Below, piece after piece: positions 48,215-60,444 of a DNA stretch of 64,000 nucleotides (position 1 is the stretch's first letter; each line of letters opens with the position of its first letter). Source of the DNA: Rhytidiadelphus loreus (lineage: Eukaryota > Streptophyta > Bryopsida > Hypnales > Hylocomiaceae); assembly GCA_947034895.1 (NCBI GenBank), contig OX344765.1, positions 26,541,001 through 26,605,000 on the forward strand, in the 5' to 3' direction. The position numbers and the translations under genes were made by a program. The notes under the pieces were generated by a model. That model worked only from the letters and a program-made list of their open reading frames with translations. It did no database searches and had not been told where the DNA came from.

Positions 48215-51200
48215 ATGAGGAAACGCGACTTGGGCATTCTGTTGCTCGCTGCTTTCGCCATCTTCTTTTCGCTCCAGGTAAGGGACGTGGTGGAGATGAG
48301 TGTGAGGAAATTTGCATCCGTTGGAACCTGCTTCTTCGGAAATTTGTAGAGTATGTTTATAGTGTATATCCTTGAAATCGCTTAGAGTATGTATGGACTT
48401 GTTATGAAGGAGAGTGACTGGAATGCGCACTCGGTGTCTTTCGCTACATTGCATATAGAGTAGGTTTTTTCCAAATGGAGCTGGAAAAAAAGGTTGATAG
48501 TGTATAATGTTCTTTCCTCGCTCTCTCTTCACAAAGGTGGTGTCTGCGCAATTTTAAGAGTTTGAGTTTCTGTTTGGAATGATGGAAAGGAAAAATTTTG
48601 CGAGGTTAAAGTTTGTGGTCTTGTTGTACCCAGGCTCCTGTGGTTACCAGAAAATCATTGTAGAACGCACAATGCACCAGTGGAAGGTGCCACTCATGGT
48701 TTAAGGGTTTAGTTAGATCACGCCAAGCATGCTACCAATCGGCCACGGGAGTACATGCTCTGGTTTTAATGAAGATGTTGATGAGTCGGTTATTAGAGTG
48801 ATCTACATATTCCGTATCAGTAACCAGCTTGCTAATTGTCGTAATGTGGCAGATTTAGTCGTTCCGCTGGTAATCCTTGCCCGTTACTTCCGATTTTATG
48901 AAAAGGATGCTGCTATTCTTATAGATTTACATTTTTAACTCCTGAACTGCTTTCCTTTGTAATGTTGGAAGAAGCTTGCGTACTCCATTGTCGTGGATTT
49001 CTGGTGATATGGAGTGTTGTGTATGCTGAGCAGAATGAGGGGAGCCTTTCGTTCCGACAAGCGTGGGTGCATTACAAGGATAGTCCAATTATAAAGCACG
49101 AAGCCGGGCGCTTGCCGCCACCAGTGGTTGCCGACCTTAATGGAGATGGTCACATTGAGGTTGTTGTCGCCTTAGAAGACAAACTTCAGGTAAACTTATT
49201 ATTTAAGTCTTGTGATTAAATTTAGGTTTTCATCATTGATTAGACGTTTGTTCGTTCCGTACTGAGTTGTATTGAAACACTGGCCAGTGTGTTTTCAATC
49301 ATGGTAAGTTTTGATAAGAAGCGTCATAGGTTTTTTCTCCCTTTCCCTGACTAACTATGATGTCCGACTTTTCTTGCTGTACTAGGTCCATAATTCAGTA
49401 TGGCTCTAAAGGTTAGCTGGGGACTGTGTCTGTTGCTAAACTATTGATATCCGCTGGAGCAGGTTATTGATCCACGGGTTTCGTTTGCGGAGTATGGATT
49501 TGCGGAAGCACGAGTGTTGGCGGAGGTTTCTCTCCTGCCCGACAGGGTGCGAGTGGGGTCCGGAAGGAGACCAGTTGCTCTTGCAGCTGGCGAGGTGAAA
49601 CGAACTTACAGATCACAGGAATTGAAAAAGCAAGTGATTGTGGTCGTAACAGCTGGCTGGAACATCATTTGCTTTGACCACAATTTGAAGAAGCTTTGGG
49701 AAGATGATGTTCAGGTTCACACTTGTCTAAAATGAGTGCTTATTTTTGCGAGTCAGCTCATTATCTGTGTCTCTTAGGTGTTTGCAATGTGGGTGATATT
49801 TTTCAGTTCGTCAATTGTAATCATCAAGATTGGTTTCAGATATACTCTGCATTAGTTGTGGTGCTTACTATTTCGTAATTTACGTGTGATTTAATTTACA
49901 GGATGACTTTCCACATGGTTCTCATCACAAAGAAGTAGCTATAACCATTAGCAACTACACCTTGAAGCATGGAGATACTGGACTGATCATTGTCGGGGGG
50001 AGTATGGAGGTTCAGCCCCAGGTACTTTATGAGTTTATGTTATGATCCATGATGACCTTGTCGTGCCTGAACCCACACACGAGACAAAAACTAAGAGGCA
50101 GTGAGAATGTGTCGCATCTGTCGTTCCTTGTGATTTGATTTCTTTTGATAGTTATTACTTGAATTCTGAGTTATGAGCTTGAACCTTCAGGTACACTTGG
50201 ATCCGTTCGAAGAGGAGTTACTCGCAGAGAAAGCAGTTGAGGGTCACCGACATTCAGCTGGATCTAATGAGGTAACTTGCACTTAACCAACTAATAGAAT
50301 TTGGCGAATTATTGATGTCTGCTACCTGTAAATTGGTTGTCGAGGAACGTATCGTTAATAGTTATTTATATGCTTTTTGGTTATGATACGATGTAGGAGG
50401 AAGAGGATTTGACAAAGCACATGGGTGGTGGAAAGGAGCGTCATTTCTCATACTACGCTTATGGTGGTATGACTGGTACCCGTCGTTGGGTCCATAAAAG
50501 TGAGGTAAGGATGATGTTTCACTGATGTTATGTTACTTTCATATCTTCTCTGGATTCTAATGACCCTCGCGAGTTACCAATACCATGACAGATTAGGATT
50601 TTTAACCGGCATTTTAGGAAAATACCCGTGAGGTCATAGAATTATATTTGATCTTCAGGTCATGTTATCTGTGTAGGACTTTCGACGTGATACTAACACT
50701 GCCGCACTACAACCTCAACACAATTATAGGTTGGATGCCAACTCACTCGCTACTCATCATGTTGGAGAGGTGTGATTCTTCACTCTATTTTACTAGACTA
50801 TTAGGTCGGCATCCAATGGATAGCAACCGATTTTGAATGCTTTCAACTAGACACAATAAGTTGGTTGTTTATCTGTATTCTGATATATATACTGTTATTG
50901 CGGTACAAGTAGATAATGGGATGGTTGATTTTTTGGCAGGTTCAATGCAGGGAATTTCGGGAGTCGGTCCTCGGCGTTATGCCACATCGTTGGGTAATGT
51001 TTCTCTTTGTGGCATTCATTTTTATAATGTTTGGTTCTGCACCAGTATTTGATTACTTCATGTGCAATAGGATTCTGATTTGGCTGTGTTATTCTCACAA
51101 ACCAGGCTCAAAGAGAGGATACAAGGTTTGAGTTGGCACACTTCAGGAAACATCGCCGAAAATTGGTTAAGAAAGTTCAGGGTAAGGACAATAATATGGT

Positions 51201-53740
51201 GTCTGAAAAACCTGCGACTAAAACTGTTCCAGGCAAAGATTCTCTTGGTAATCCTATTGCCAACATTGTTGGCAAGGCTGCTGATCTTGCAGTTGGTGCT
51301 AAATCTAGAAAGGTAACGATCGAATCCTTGTTCCCGAGGAAATTGAATTCTTGGTCCGTAAGAGAGGTCACTTTCTTTGATAACATTGCAACAGTCTGTG
51401 TTCACGAGTGAGCTGGTGCGTTGTGCTACTCAAATTTATCAGGTAGTTAGAATTGATTTTGCCGTCAGGATCTGTTCTTGAACTTGACGGTTTTGGTAGG
51501 GTCCATGTTCACTAATACAATGATTTTTGTACAGCAACAATTTATGTATGTTCCAATGATTACAAATCACACCTCACATTGGTGGGTTCCCAATGTGGTC
51601 GTGGCACATCTCAAAGAAGGAATCGAGGCCGTACACTTGGCCACAGGCCGCTCTGTCTGCAAGGTAATTAGCCTGCTTAATTGGTCAATATAAGGTGTAC
51701 ATGAACTACAATTATTGTGTAGAAGTTTACCAGGATGTAGCTTTTGATGTGTTTGCTCGGTACCATGTCCATAACTTAGTGGTTAATAGGGGATGTGACT
51801 TGGCTAGAATTCATTATGTGCGTGGTTCAAGTCCAAATACAAGCCATATCTTGTCTTTATTTTATCAATGTACATATGGAGGGTGCTACTGAGAACTTTT
51901 AATAGTATATCCCATTTCTTCGGATTTATTGTATATATTTTAGTCTTTGGATTTCTGGATATTTCTTTCTAATATGCATCACACGTTATTGGTAAATGTT
52001 GCAGCTGTTTTTACCCGAAGGAGGCCTGCATGCAGATATCAACGGTGATGGGGTTCTAGATCATGTCCAGGTGATTAGTACGTTTTTGCAGATCGTGGTT
52101 CTTGTTAACAATGCAATTTATGGGCTATTAGTTGGTCATTTGCTTTGAGAGAATAAAGTTTTACCTCACATATATTCGGTGTTGATCACAAGGCATGTCA
52201 ATGTCCAGTATTCAAGTTTTGCAGTGTCTCTGAGTGTTTGATGTGTGTTATAGAGTGGCATTGTGTAGCTACAAAAGGAGGCATCAAATTCATGTCCATT
52301 TCATTCCCTACTCACCATTCATTCACTGCTGGTGATTTACATCGACTGCTTTTTCGAATCTCCTAACAAGTAACGTCAAGGATTTGGGCCTCTCAGTCAA
52401 TGTGCTTTGCTTTGCAGGCTGTTGGAGGTCATGGAACAGCACGAATAGTGCCAACTGGAATGACGGAAGCTCTAAAACCGTGCTGGGCGATTGCTACTTC
52501 AGGTGTACCCGTGAGGGAGCAACTATTTAATGGCACTGTTTGCCGACACTCTCCCTTTCAAATATATTCGCAGACTTTAGGAGGGTTTGGCCGCCAGCAA
52601 GATTCTGGAGATTTTGTAGAAGTACTCGCACCAATCATTTTGCCACATCCAGATGGCCAACGCCATCGCAAAGGGAGCCATGGTGATATCATCTTCCTCA
52701 ATAGTCGTGGAGAGGTACTGTGCTGTTCTGTACTGGTCTAGACTTTTTCGTCTTTCTGCTCTGTCTGGGTCGGAAGGTAACTACACCTAAATGTGACACC
52801 TCGAAATCTTGCAAATTGAGTCCATATTGATTTTAAGAATTTACACCATCTTAACATTAGAAGTTATGCCCGTTTTAGATTATTTGCCATTTTAGATCTT
52901 TGAACGCGTACACCTTTTCCACATGGTATCCAAACAATGCATTCTTTGATGCGTTGGAACCTCTTCGATTTGCCAACAAGAGTGTCTAAAATTTTAACCA
53001 CTCTAAATGTAGAGACTGTGCTCAGCACTTCAAGTGTCGCAATTTGGTATGGTTACCTTAAGTCCTTCTAGTATATGTACTTGGTAGGGACACGCTTTGG
53101 CATGCGATATTGTTCACTAGTTAGATCCATCAGGTGTGAAGTCTATTAACTTTCGTATCTTGTTTGGTACCGTTGTGTCCTTTTCCCCTTTGTTAACACT
53201 ATTTCCATATGCTTACTGGTTTCTGTCGTTTCAATATTTTGGCTGCAGGTTACCTCTTTTTCTATATTAGGCCCCAAACGCAAGCAAGAGGCTGAACACC
53301 GTTGGCAGCTTGTGACTGGTGCCTTCTGGACCACGATACCTGAATTGAAAGGTATTGGAACACGCAGAGTTGTGCCCAGCTTGACAGCATTGGCTCTGAG
53401 AACGAATGGAGAACCAGAAGCTATTCTTGCAGTTGGTGAGATGGATGCTGTGGTCCTTTCCCCCAAAGGCAGCCATGTCACTCAGTTCCAACTTCCAGCA
53501 CCTGCGTCAGCTCCTGTTACTTATGCTGATTTCTCTGGTGACAAGTTAAATGACCTCGTTCTTGAAACTGAAGATGGTATATATGGTTTTGTACAAACTC
53601 GACAACCAGGAGCTATCCTTTTCAGTACATTGGTGGGTGTACTCATATTGGTAATGGGTGTCATTTTCGTTACTCAGCACCTCGGTACTGGTAAAGGAAA
53701 GTCGAGACTAGTGGAAAGACGAAGCTCTGGTGGCATTTAG
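48215..53740 (+). CDS. NERD1: FG-GAP repeat membrane protein, NERD1-like
   Basis: Plant NERD1 (At3g51050 type) is a Golgi-associated membrane protein needed for root growth and wall organisation; its biochemical role is unknown. Thirteen exons give 705 residues, close to the Arabidopsis length: 48215-48277, 49034-49189, 49463-49714, 49902-50021, 50191-50271, 50397-50504, 50677-50769, 50940-50993, 51106-51312, 51535-51663, 52005-52070, 52418-52714, 53249-53740. Exon 1 is a signal peptide or anchor (MRKRDLGILLLAAFAIFFSL). FG-GAP/calcium-loop motifs are seen as VVADLNGDGHIEVVV and LHADINGDGVLDHVQ; other family blocks include CFDHNLKKLWE and SNYTLKHGDTGLIIVGG. A transmembrane helix near the C-terminus (ILFSTLVGVLILVMGVIFV) is followed by a short basic tail. 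Most of the protein would face the lumen. Confidence 0.95.
52928..53005 (+). repeat. Dispersed repeat fragment, copy 2, in a NERD1 intron
   Basis: Matches 10224-10300 (TGCGTTGGAACCTC, then TTTGCCAACAAGAG). It lies in the intron 52715-53248, probably as part of an old insertion. Confidence 0.6.
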
Positions 53741-56016
53741 AGGTTTTCAGTCTGCATTCAAGTCGATGTAAAGTGAAATTCCCTTCCCAAATTGGAGGAG
53801 TCTCGAGTTGTTGTGACCCATTCTGAATATATGCTCTGAGTTTTATTAGTGAGCATGTTTCTTTTCACATCTCTAAGTGATACCGTAAGTGATACCGTAA
53901 GTGATATCATGAAATGTACACTATTGGACATAGGCCATATTTTTGGTATTTCTTAAAATCGTTTTTTTCTAATTTTAAAATACTCTAGGAAAAAAAAAAA
54001 TTGGGTTTTAAAAACTCAACAAAGTCAACAGGTATTTCTTGCAATCACTTAAGGGAGAAATCCCATTCCTGACCACTTAAGCAATTTCACATATCTGCAG
54101 GTCGAGTTTCGTCAGTGGAAATTTTCCAGTGTGTAGAAATAGAGTTTGGAAGGTTTCCTTAATTTTCCAGATTTTTATTCCTCAAAAAATAATTACTATG
54201 AATTTTTGAGTGGAAGATTCCATCCCTTCCTATTTCTGACCAAGGGTTGGTGGCAAAATTCACAAGGGGTGGTTGCAATATTGAGAGTCTTGTAGAACAA
54301 TCACACTGTGCCACAATTCCACTTTGAACTGTGTTGTAATTAATCATTGTTCATCTCCTCCTGTCCACAATTCCACTTCGAACTGTGTTGTAATTAATCA
54401 TTGTTCATCTCCTCCTGTCCACAATTCCACTTCGAACTGTGTTGTAATTAATCATTGTTCATCTCCTCCTGTCCACAATTCCACTTCGAACTGTGTTGTA
54501 ATTAATCATTGTTCATCTCCTCCTGTCCACAATTCCACTTCGAACTGTGTTGTAATTAATCATTGTTCATCTCCTCCTGTCCAGAAATAGAGCAGCCTAC
54601 ATTGTCAGAATGGGGGGTGATCTGGAATGGAATTTCTCCCTTATGTGTCATTATCCAAACTTCACAATGGTAGATGATTTATTTTCAAAATTCTCCATTG
54701 TAATATATAATTGTACATATAAATTACAATTGGTTAAGAAAGTTGAAAATTCATTTTTAGCATTAAAAATCCAATTTTGAAAAAATTGTTCATGGTTTTC
54801 TATTAAAGATCTTACACAAGGAGGACCATTGCAAATCTTGATTTTTTTAATTAGTGTTAAAGGCTCTTGAAGATGAGCCTCAAATATACTAGATCTAGGA
54901 GAAATCACATTATTTAAAAATTCATTTAAAAAAATTATAGAGTAGATTTTTTGAGAAGTCGTATTTTGATTGTGGATGTACATATTTATGTCTTTTAGCC
55001 TCATATTTTTTTCATGACCTCAATTTTAGATTTCACATGTAAATAGTAGAAGATTTTAACATTTGAGTATGTACTTATATAGGCTAGGATTGACCTCTAT
55101 GCCTTTACATCAATTTGTTTTGGTGAATAATTATGTAATGAACATGAAGAAAAATGTTTTAACCCTTTAAAGACAAAAGATTTATGATTTTGAAATGACT
55201 ACTTTGATTGATCATACTATCAAAAGTATTATCTAAATCTTCAAATCATTAAATTGAGTGAAGAACATTGTATGAGTTGGCACAAAAAAATATTTAATGA
55301 AAAAATCACCACCACCTTGTCCATATAACCCCTAAACATCCAAACAACATTTTTTGGCAACATAGCGATTTTGGGCAACTCACTACAAACGGAATTTTTT
55401 TTTTCTTTAAAAATTTCACACAATGTGTGCCTGAAGAGTAGCTTTAAGGCCCAACAATTTTCACTACATGGTTCAAAAGTTATTGCATCATATGTAATTT
55501 TTAGTGTTTGGCGGGCAACCCAGGCAAAAAAAAAAACTTCTTTGAAAATCATTTAAAAAAAAAATTGAAATTGAAATTGATTCTCTAGATTTTTAAATAT
55601 GTGTTAAGTTTGGAATCATTCCATTTTGATTAATGAGATTAGTTTGTGGGTAGTTATGGAATCTCTACTCTAAAATAAACTTTGAAACTACTAACAAAAC
55701 ATGAGACTCAAATTGGGTCTTATAATTTTATTGGGTTAAAAATAAAGGAGACTACAGTTCTAAAACTAAAACTAGTATGAAGTGATAGTAATGAATGATC
55801 ATTTTTTTTTTTTTTTTTTAAATGTAGTTACAAGTGATAGTTCATTTTACTTTTTTATTATTATTAGATCAGTGATGTTTTTATAATATCATTATTATAT
55901 CTAAGAACACACTCACAAGAGAGATTGTATTTGCTAGAGATGTTTTGCCAATGTATATTAGTCATTATTATCAGTAGAAACTAGTGAATTAATTACAAAC
56001 CAGTGAGTTAGCAAAT
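53741..56016. other. Intergenic region between NERD1 and PLATZ-like genes
   Basis: Holds a 12-bp triple repeat (TAAGTGATACCG-like, about 53875-53907), the 54-bp minisatellite, and a relative of the TTTAACCC-ended repeat (about 55325-55510). No gene is supported. Confidence 0.7.
54315..54584 (+). repeat. Minisatellite, 54 bp x 5
   Basis: Units start at 54315, 54369, 54423, 54477 and 54531, each AATTCCACTT(C/T)GAACTGTG ... CTCCTCCTGTCCA(C/G). They are identical apart from one base in the first and one in the last, so the expansion is recent. 54 is divisible by 3, so the array stays open as an 18-residue repeat, which explains the ORF here; there is no other reason to call it a protein. Confidence 0.95.
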
Positions 56017-56682
56017 ATGTTTCCCGAGTGGTTGAAGACTCTGCTTAGCATTAAAGACTGTCATTCTCCATGTGACAGGACATCTCATCCACTGCAGAAA
56101 TACTATTGTGTAGATCATTGTAAACAGATTTGTGAACTTTGTAAACTAGAAAATCATGCTGCATGTGGAACTCGAGTTTTGCAACTACGATTTGGAACTG
56201 ACAAAACTTTGACAGTTAACATAGACGATTTGCCCACACAACTGACACAAGACCTCCAAGGACTTATTGATGTCAAAAACTTTTCATTCAATAGTTTGAA
56301 GGTTTATTACCTTTTTTCTCGTCCAAGTAAGGCAGGTGTTTCATCTTCTTGTAAAATTTGTAGCCATAAACTAGGAGGATGTTACATATATTGTTCACTT
56401 AGTTGTATGGTGAAAGGTGGTGAAGTCCCACTCGTGGCCAATATTGGTGAAGATGAAGAAAACGAAGGTGTTATTAGCAATGAAGGGCAAGCGGCTGAGA
56501 CAAGGAATAGTAATTCTAATGATGCAGCAACGAGGATCGAACAATTACCAAGTTCCCAAACACAAAGTCAGGCTGAAAGTACACCTGAAAGTACACCTGG
56601 AAGTACACCTGGAAGTACACCTAGAAGTACACCTGAAATTAGCCGAAGAAAACAAAGTAATCCTAGGCAAGGTTTCTTTTAA
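56017..56682 (+). CDS. PLATZ-like zinc-dependent protein, intronless and divergent
   Basis: PLATZ proteins are plant-specific, zinc-dependent A/T-rich DNA binders linked to transcription repression and Pol III control. The ORF encodes 221 residues. PLATZ signs: PEWLKTLLSIKDCHSPC at the start, YYCVDHCKQICELCKLENH, an ILQLRF/VNIDDL stretch, KVYYLFSRP (family VxFLNxRP), CKICSHKLGG and YCSLSC. Some zinc ligands differ from the family pattern: the H-x2-H after CELC reads ENHAAC. The C-terminal part is acidic, then holds five (G/E/R)STP units encoded by a 12-bp tandem repeat (about 56578-56636), then a basic end. Plant PLATZ genes usually have introns; this one has none, suggesting a retrocopy or intron loss. 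No poly-A remnant is visible. Confidence 0.85.
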   Translation: MFPEWLKTLLSIKDCHSPCDRTSHPLQKYYCVDHCKQICELCKLENHAACGTRVLQLRFGTDKTLTVNIDDLPTQLTQDLQGLIDVKNFSFNSLKVYYLFSRPSKAGVSSSCKICSHKLGGCYIYCSLSCMVKGGEVPLVANIGEDEENEGVISNEGQAAETRNSNSNDAATRIEQLPSSQTQSQAESTPESTPGSTPGSTPRSTPEISRRKQSNPRQGFF

Positions 56683-58512
56683 CCCAATGCAGTAATTTCA
56701 CTCAAAATTGATATAGTTATTAGTAGTTGCAATAATTATACACTGTAGTGAGTTTTTACTCATTTTGTTGTTCATTTTGCTTAGAAGAAGGCATAGAGTG
56801 ATGATCATTGTTGAACAAAGCATCAATCATTTATAAAATGAAACTCAGATTAGCAATGGAGCTTGTACAAAATAAAAGTGTTAGCAATAAGGTAAAACAG
56901 CCCATTGTGGTCAGAATTAGGAGTTTGACCCCATGTGGTTGTTGAAATTTTTCAATTTTTTTCCCTACAGTAGTACAAGTGTGAGAAAAAGTGGGAACAA
57001 TTGAAATTATGTTTTTTTGACAAAGTATGAATTTATTATGAATTTTTGAAGTGTTCCATGCATCATGATCCAAAAGAGTCTGTAGACTACCTTAGAACAA
57101 ACAAAATATGAATCCATCATGCTCATGTTGTTCACTTAAAGCAATCATAGTATATTCTAACATGGAGGGTCTAAAAAGTCAATTCTTACAATGAATATAC
57201 ATTGAAAAATTGAAAGTTCCTAATGCAATCAATAATCACTCCATTATTGTCATTTAAGACATGCATTGAAGCTAAAATCTTACAAATTGAAAAAACCCAT
57301 AATGCAGGATATTTCCTAGGTGTCCACAATGGGTCATCTAACCACAATTTGAAGAGTGTTGTACTAATTGTTGTTGAGACTTTTAGATAAAGTTGTAAAT
57401 CATGATCCATTGATCATATCAATAAGTTGAATTTATTATAGTACTAAATGGTATTTACCAATAGAATGGAAAATGATAAATTTTAAAATCTCCCCAAATT
57501 CATTTATTTTGGTTTCCTTTTAAAATAAATTCACATAAATGTTTTGTGCCAATATGAATGTAATAATCTAACTAGGCTAATTTTCTTAAAGACATTTATA
57601 TTATTTACTTCTTGAAATCATTTTCAAAGGTCTTTTTATAGATTTATAGATTTTTTGGTCAAATTTATTATAAAATGATTATTTCAAGAATTATTTCTTA
57701 ACACATGAATGATAAATTTGAATCCCTAAAAATAGTCATGCAATGCTTTTACCATAGAATTGTAGAATGATCTTTCATGTATTTACAAATCCAAAATTTC
57801 AAACTCAATTTTGTTCTATTACATCCATATCTCAATGTGGAATTGAAATTCAAAGGATTGAAAATGGGTTTTAATTTATATTTTTGTATTTTTTGAAATC
57901 AATAGACACCACCAAGCAATTTCTACACATGGCAAAAAATTCATTCATTATTCTATACCTTGTGGGACACTTTTGGATTACTAGAACACTCATGAAGGGA
58001 ATTAAGAGAGTCACATTCATGTCTACATGAACAAGAGTAGTTCCACCTTAAAACAACATTAAATAACTATATGTTTTTGCATTGATCACCTATAATGTGA
58101 TTTTTCTACTCAAAAGGAGTTGAAAAAAATACATGTGAAAAAATTCACTAATTTGCCATTCCATTGCAAAAGAAATGAAAATCTAATAAGTGTAAATATG
58201 TGTACCAACCAAAGGATGAAAATGGGTCATCCTACCTTCCCATCAATCTTGATCAATTATGAGATGAATCTAGAAGCCTTCACTTCATGAAGGCTGAGCT
58301 ACTACCACAAAATTATACAAACCATGAAAAAGCCTCACATTGAAGTTTTTTCCTCGTTTGTATAATTTTGTGGCTAAACCAACACATCTCGTTGAAGACC
58401 ATAAAAATACAAGCATACAAATATAAATTTGGGATTTTTTTTTGCTAGATGACATAGCTCTGGGCACACCAGAAATGACTTGTAAGTTCCACTTTGCAAA
58501 AGAAACATATAG
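56683..58512. other. Intergenic AT-rich region
   Basis: Contains a degenerate relative (about 56888-57345) of the TAAGGTAAAC-ended element described at 61316 and 63382. Otherwise no gene or structure is seen. Confidence 0.65.
56888..57345 (+). mobile_element. Degenerate copy of the TAAGGTAAAC element
   Basis: Starts TAAGGTAAAACAGCCCAT and shares GACAAAGTATGAATTT, AAAAGAGTCT(G/A)TAGACTA, TCTAACATGG and CTCCAT blocks in order with 63382-63926. The right terminal repeat is largely lost. Confidence 0.55.
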
Positions 58513-60025
58513 TTAACTTGAAGGAGCTGACGGAACCGCCTCTTTAGGATGCTTAGAAGCAAAGTGATCCACAAGCTGTTTGTAATTTGCCAGTGGTGCC
58601 TGGAAACCACAGCACAGTTACACACATTTCATGAGGCGTGAACACGATGCATTTAAGTATGTCGTGCAGGGAGGCTGATATAGTCTCCGAGTACACCATC
58701 TACTCTATTTCCTGTCGCTACCTAAACCACAGAACCTTAAGACTACAACTTTTTTAGGAGATATATATTTTGAATTGGCTAAAATTGTAGAAGCCCTTGA
58801 ACATAACTAGCATAGATTTATGCCAATAGGTAAAAAATAAATTTTCAGTAAAAACCTGTAGCTTAGAACTTTAAGTACCAACACTACATTGAAAAAACAG
58901 TGTGAACACTCAAAATAACAAGAAAACTGGAACAAGGAGCAATCCTGGAAGTTAGCAAGACAATGTAGAAATTTAGTAATATAGCGGACCATTACGCTGC
59001 CAAATATTAAAGTTGGCAGGAAGACAAATATAAGTTTCAGGTTTTGGTTAGCTAGGGTTGTCAAATGTCAATCAGTCACAAAAGGATCCAAATGACCAAA
59101 TGAGAGATGTGATAAGCAGAAAAGTCCACCGTCCTGACCAAAAAAAACCACCCCTCACCTTGACATATTTCGCAACCCAAAACGCTGAAAATAAATAAAT
59201 AAATAAATGGAAAAGCATTGAAACACTAGAATCACAAGAGAGCTCAAATTTCACAACGCAATAACTGTAAAACCCTAAGAATTCAATATACGCCCATGCC
59301 CTCCACCAGCACATTTCACAATAAAAAACGTTGGAAAACAAACAAAATTCATACACTAAAACACCAAACCTCGAAGATCAAAGTTCAAATTGCACACATC
59401 AAAACTCTAAGATTTCAAAACACCCCGTCCGCTCCACGGGCACATTTCACTACCAAAAACGCTGAAAAATAAGAAATAAATATTATAAGTGACAACACCG
59501 AAACTCGAAGTTCAAATTGCAAACTGCAAACGCTGCCAAACCCCACATGCTCTCCATTTCACGACCAAAATAAAAATAAAATAAAATTCATGTGCGAAAA
59601 CACCGGAATCCAAGGATGAGACTATGACTACGAGAAAAGAGTTCGAAATGGCACCTCGCACTCCATCGACACATTTCGCTACCAAAAACGCTGAAAAATA
59701 AGAAATAATTTTTTTACTGGAAAACACCGAAACTCGAAGCTCAAATTGCAAACGCTGCCGAACCCTAAGAAATTCTAAAATGACGCACACCCTCTCCAGC
59801 AACACATTTCATGGCCAAAATGAAAATAACATGAAAACATAAGCGAAAAATCCGGAACCCGAGCATGAGACTACCGTATGAGAGGAGGGTTTCAAACGTC
59901 ACCTTGCAAACAGTGCAGACGGTCTTCAAGCCAGCATTCCGGGCTTCAATCTGGGAGCCCTTGGGCTTCTCGTTCTTCTCCGCAGCTCGCTTCTGCGCCT
60001 CAATCTTTTGCTTGCCCCTCGTCAT
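58513..60025 (-). CDS. Small C2H2 zinc-finger protein, ZNF706/At2g23090-like
   Basis: 69 residues from two exons, 59903-60025 and 58513-58599, joined in phase 0. The N-terminus MTRGKQKIEAQKRAAEKNEK is the basic, SERF-like start of this family, followed by a single zinc finger: CTVC (Cys37/Cys40), then DHFASKHP. The length matches the family (65-78 residues). Homologues are small, widely expressed proteins linked to stress and protein aggregation; a plant function is not firmly known. The start chosen is ATG 60025; an in-frame ATG at 60043 adds six residues not conserved in the family. The single intron (1303 bp) contains a degenerate tandem repeat. Confidence 0.9.
59140..59870. repeat. Degenerate repeat array in the ZNF706-like intron
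   Basis: Blocks CACATTTC(A/G)C(T/A)ACCAAAA(A)CGCTGAAAA, AAAACACCGAAACTCGAAG, TCAAATTGCAAACGCTGCC and ACCCTAAGAATT recur with steps of roughly 90-130 bp, about six to seven times, together with AAATAAATAAAT tracts. Units are diverged and of uneven length. Confidence 0.75.
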
Positions 60026-60222
60026 CCTCGAGAAACTCCACAACGAACAACGCTACAGCAACAACAACAAGATTCCTCTGCAGGCCGACGTCACACACGA
60101 CGTAGTACAGTAAGCCGTAGTACGTAGTACAGTGAATCGAGCACCACGCCGCTGCAGGCAGGGACACAAGCGTTCTGACGCTCTGTGCATACGCCGCCCT
60201 TCCTTTTCGGAAGGATGACCCT

Positions 60223-60444
60223 ATGGCCACATGGTGCATGCCTGTCACCGCATGGGGACATGACCCCAGTTCTTCCATCGCATGGGCCTCATTCATCCTT
60301 GTCGGCATCGTTATGTTTGGGGCTATTTATTGCCAAAAGCTTACACGTCAGCAGCAAGGGAAAAAAAAAAAAATTCAGGGTTGGGGGGATACGGTAGCAT
60401 TGCGCCACTTGTTTGGGATTTGCCAAATCATTTTTGTTTCGTAG
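60223..60444 (+). CDS. Possible small membrane protein (speculative)
   Basis: 73-residue ORF starting 198 bp from the ZNF706-like start on the opposite strand. Residues about 20-37 (AWASFILVGIVMFGAIYC) could span a membrane, followed by a basic stretch (QQQGKKKK). The KKKK tract is encoded by an A-run (13 As), so the frame beyond it is unsafe. I do not recognise a family. It may be chance in a GC-richer promoter area. Confidence 0.22.
   Translation: MATWCMPVTAWGHDPSSSIAWASFILVGIVMFGAIYCQKLTRQQQGKKKKIQGWGDTVALRHLFGICQIIFVS

Noticed and set aside
54315..54584. CRISPR-like look of regular repeats
   Set aside because: The units abut each other with no unique spacers, and the genome is a plant.
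54324..54590. 88-residue repetitive ORF (NCVVINHCSSPPVHNSTS units)
   Set aside because: Produced by a 54-bp minisatellite whose unit length is a multiple of three; no start context, domain or flanking coding signal.
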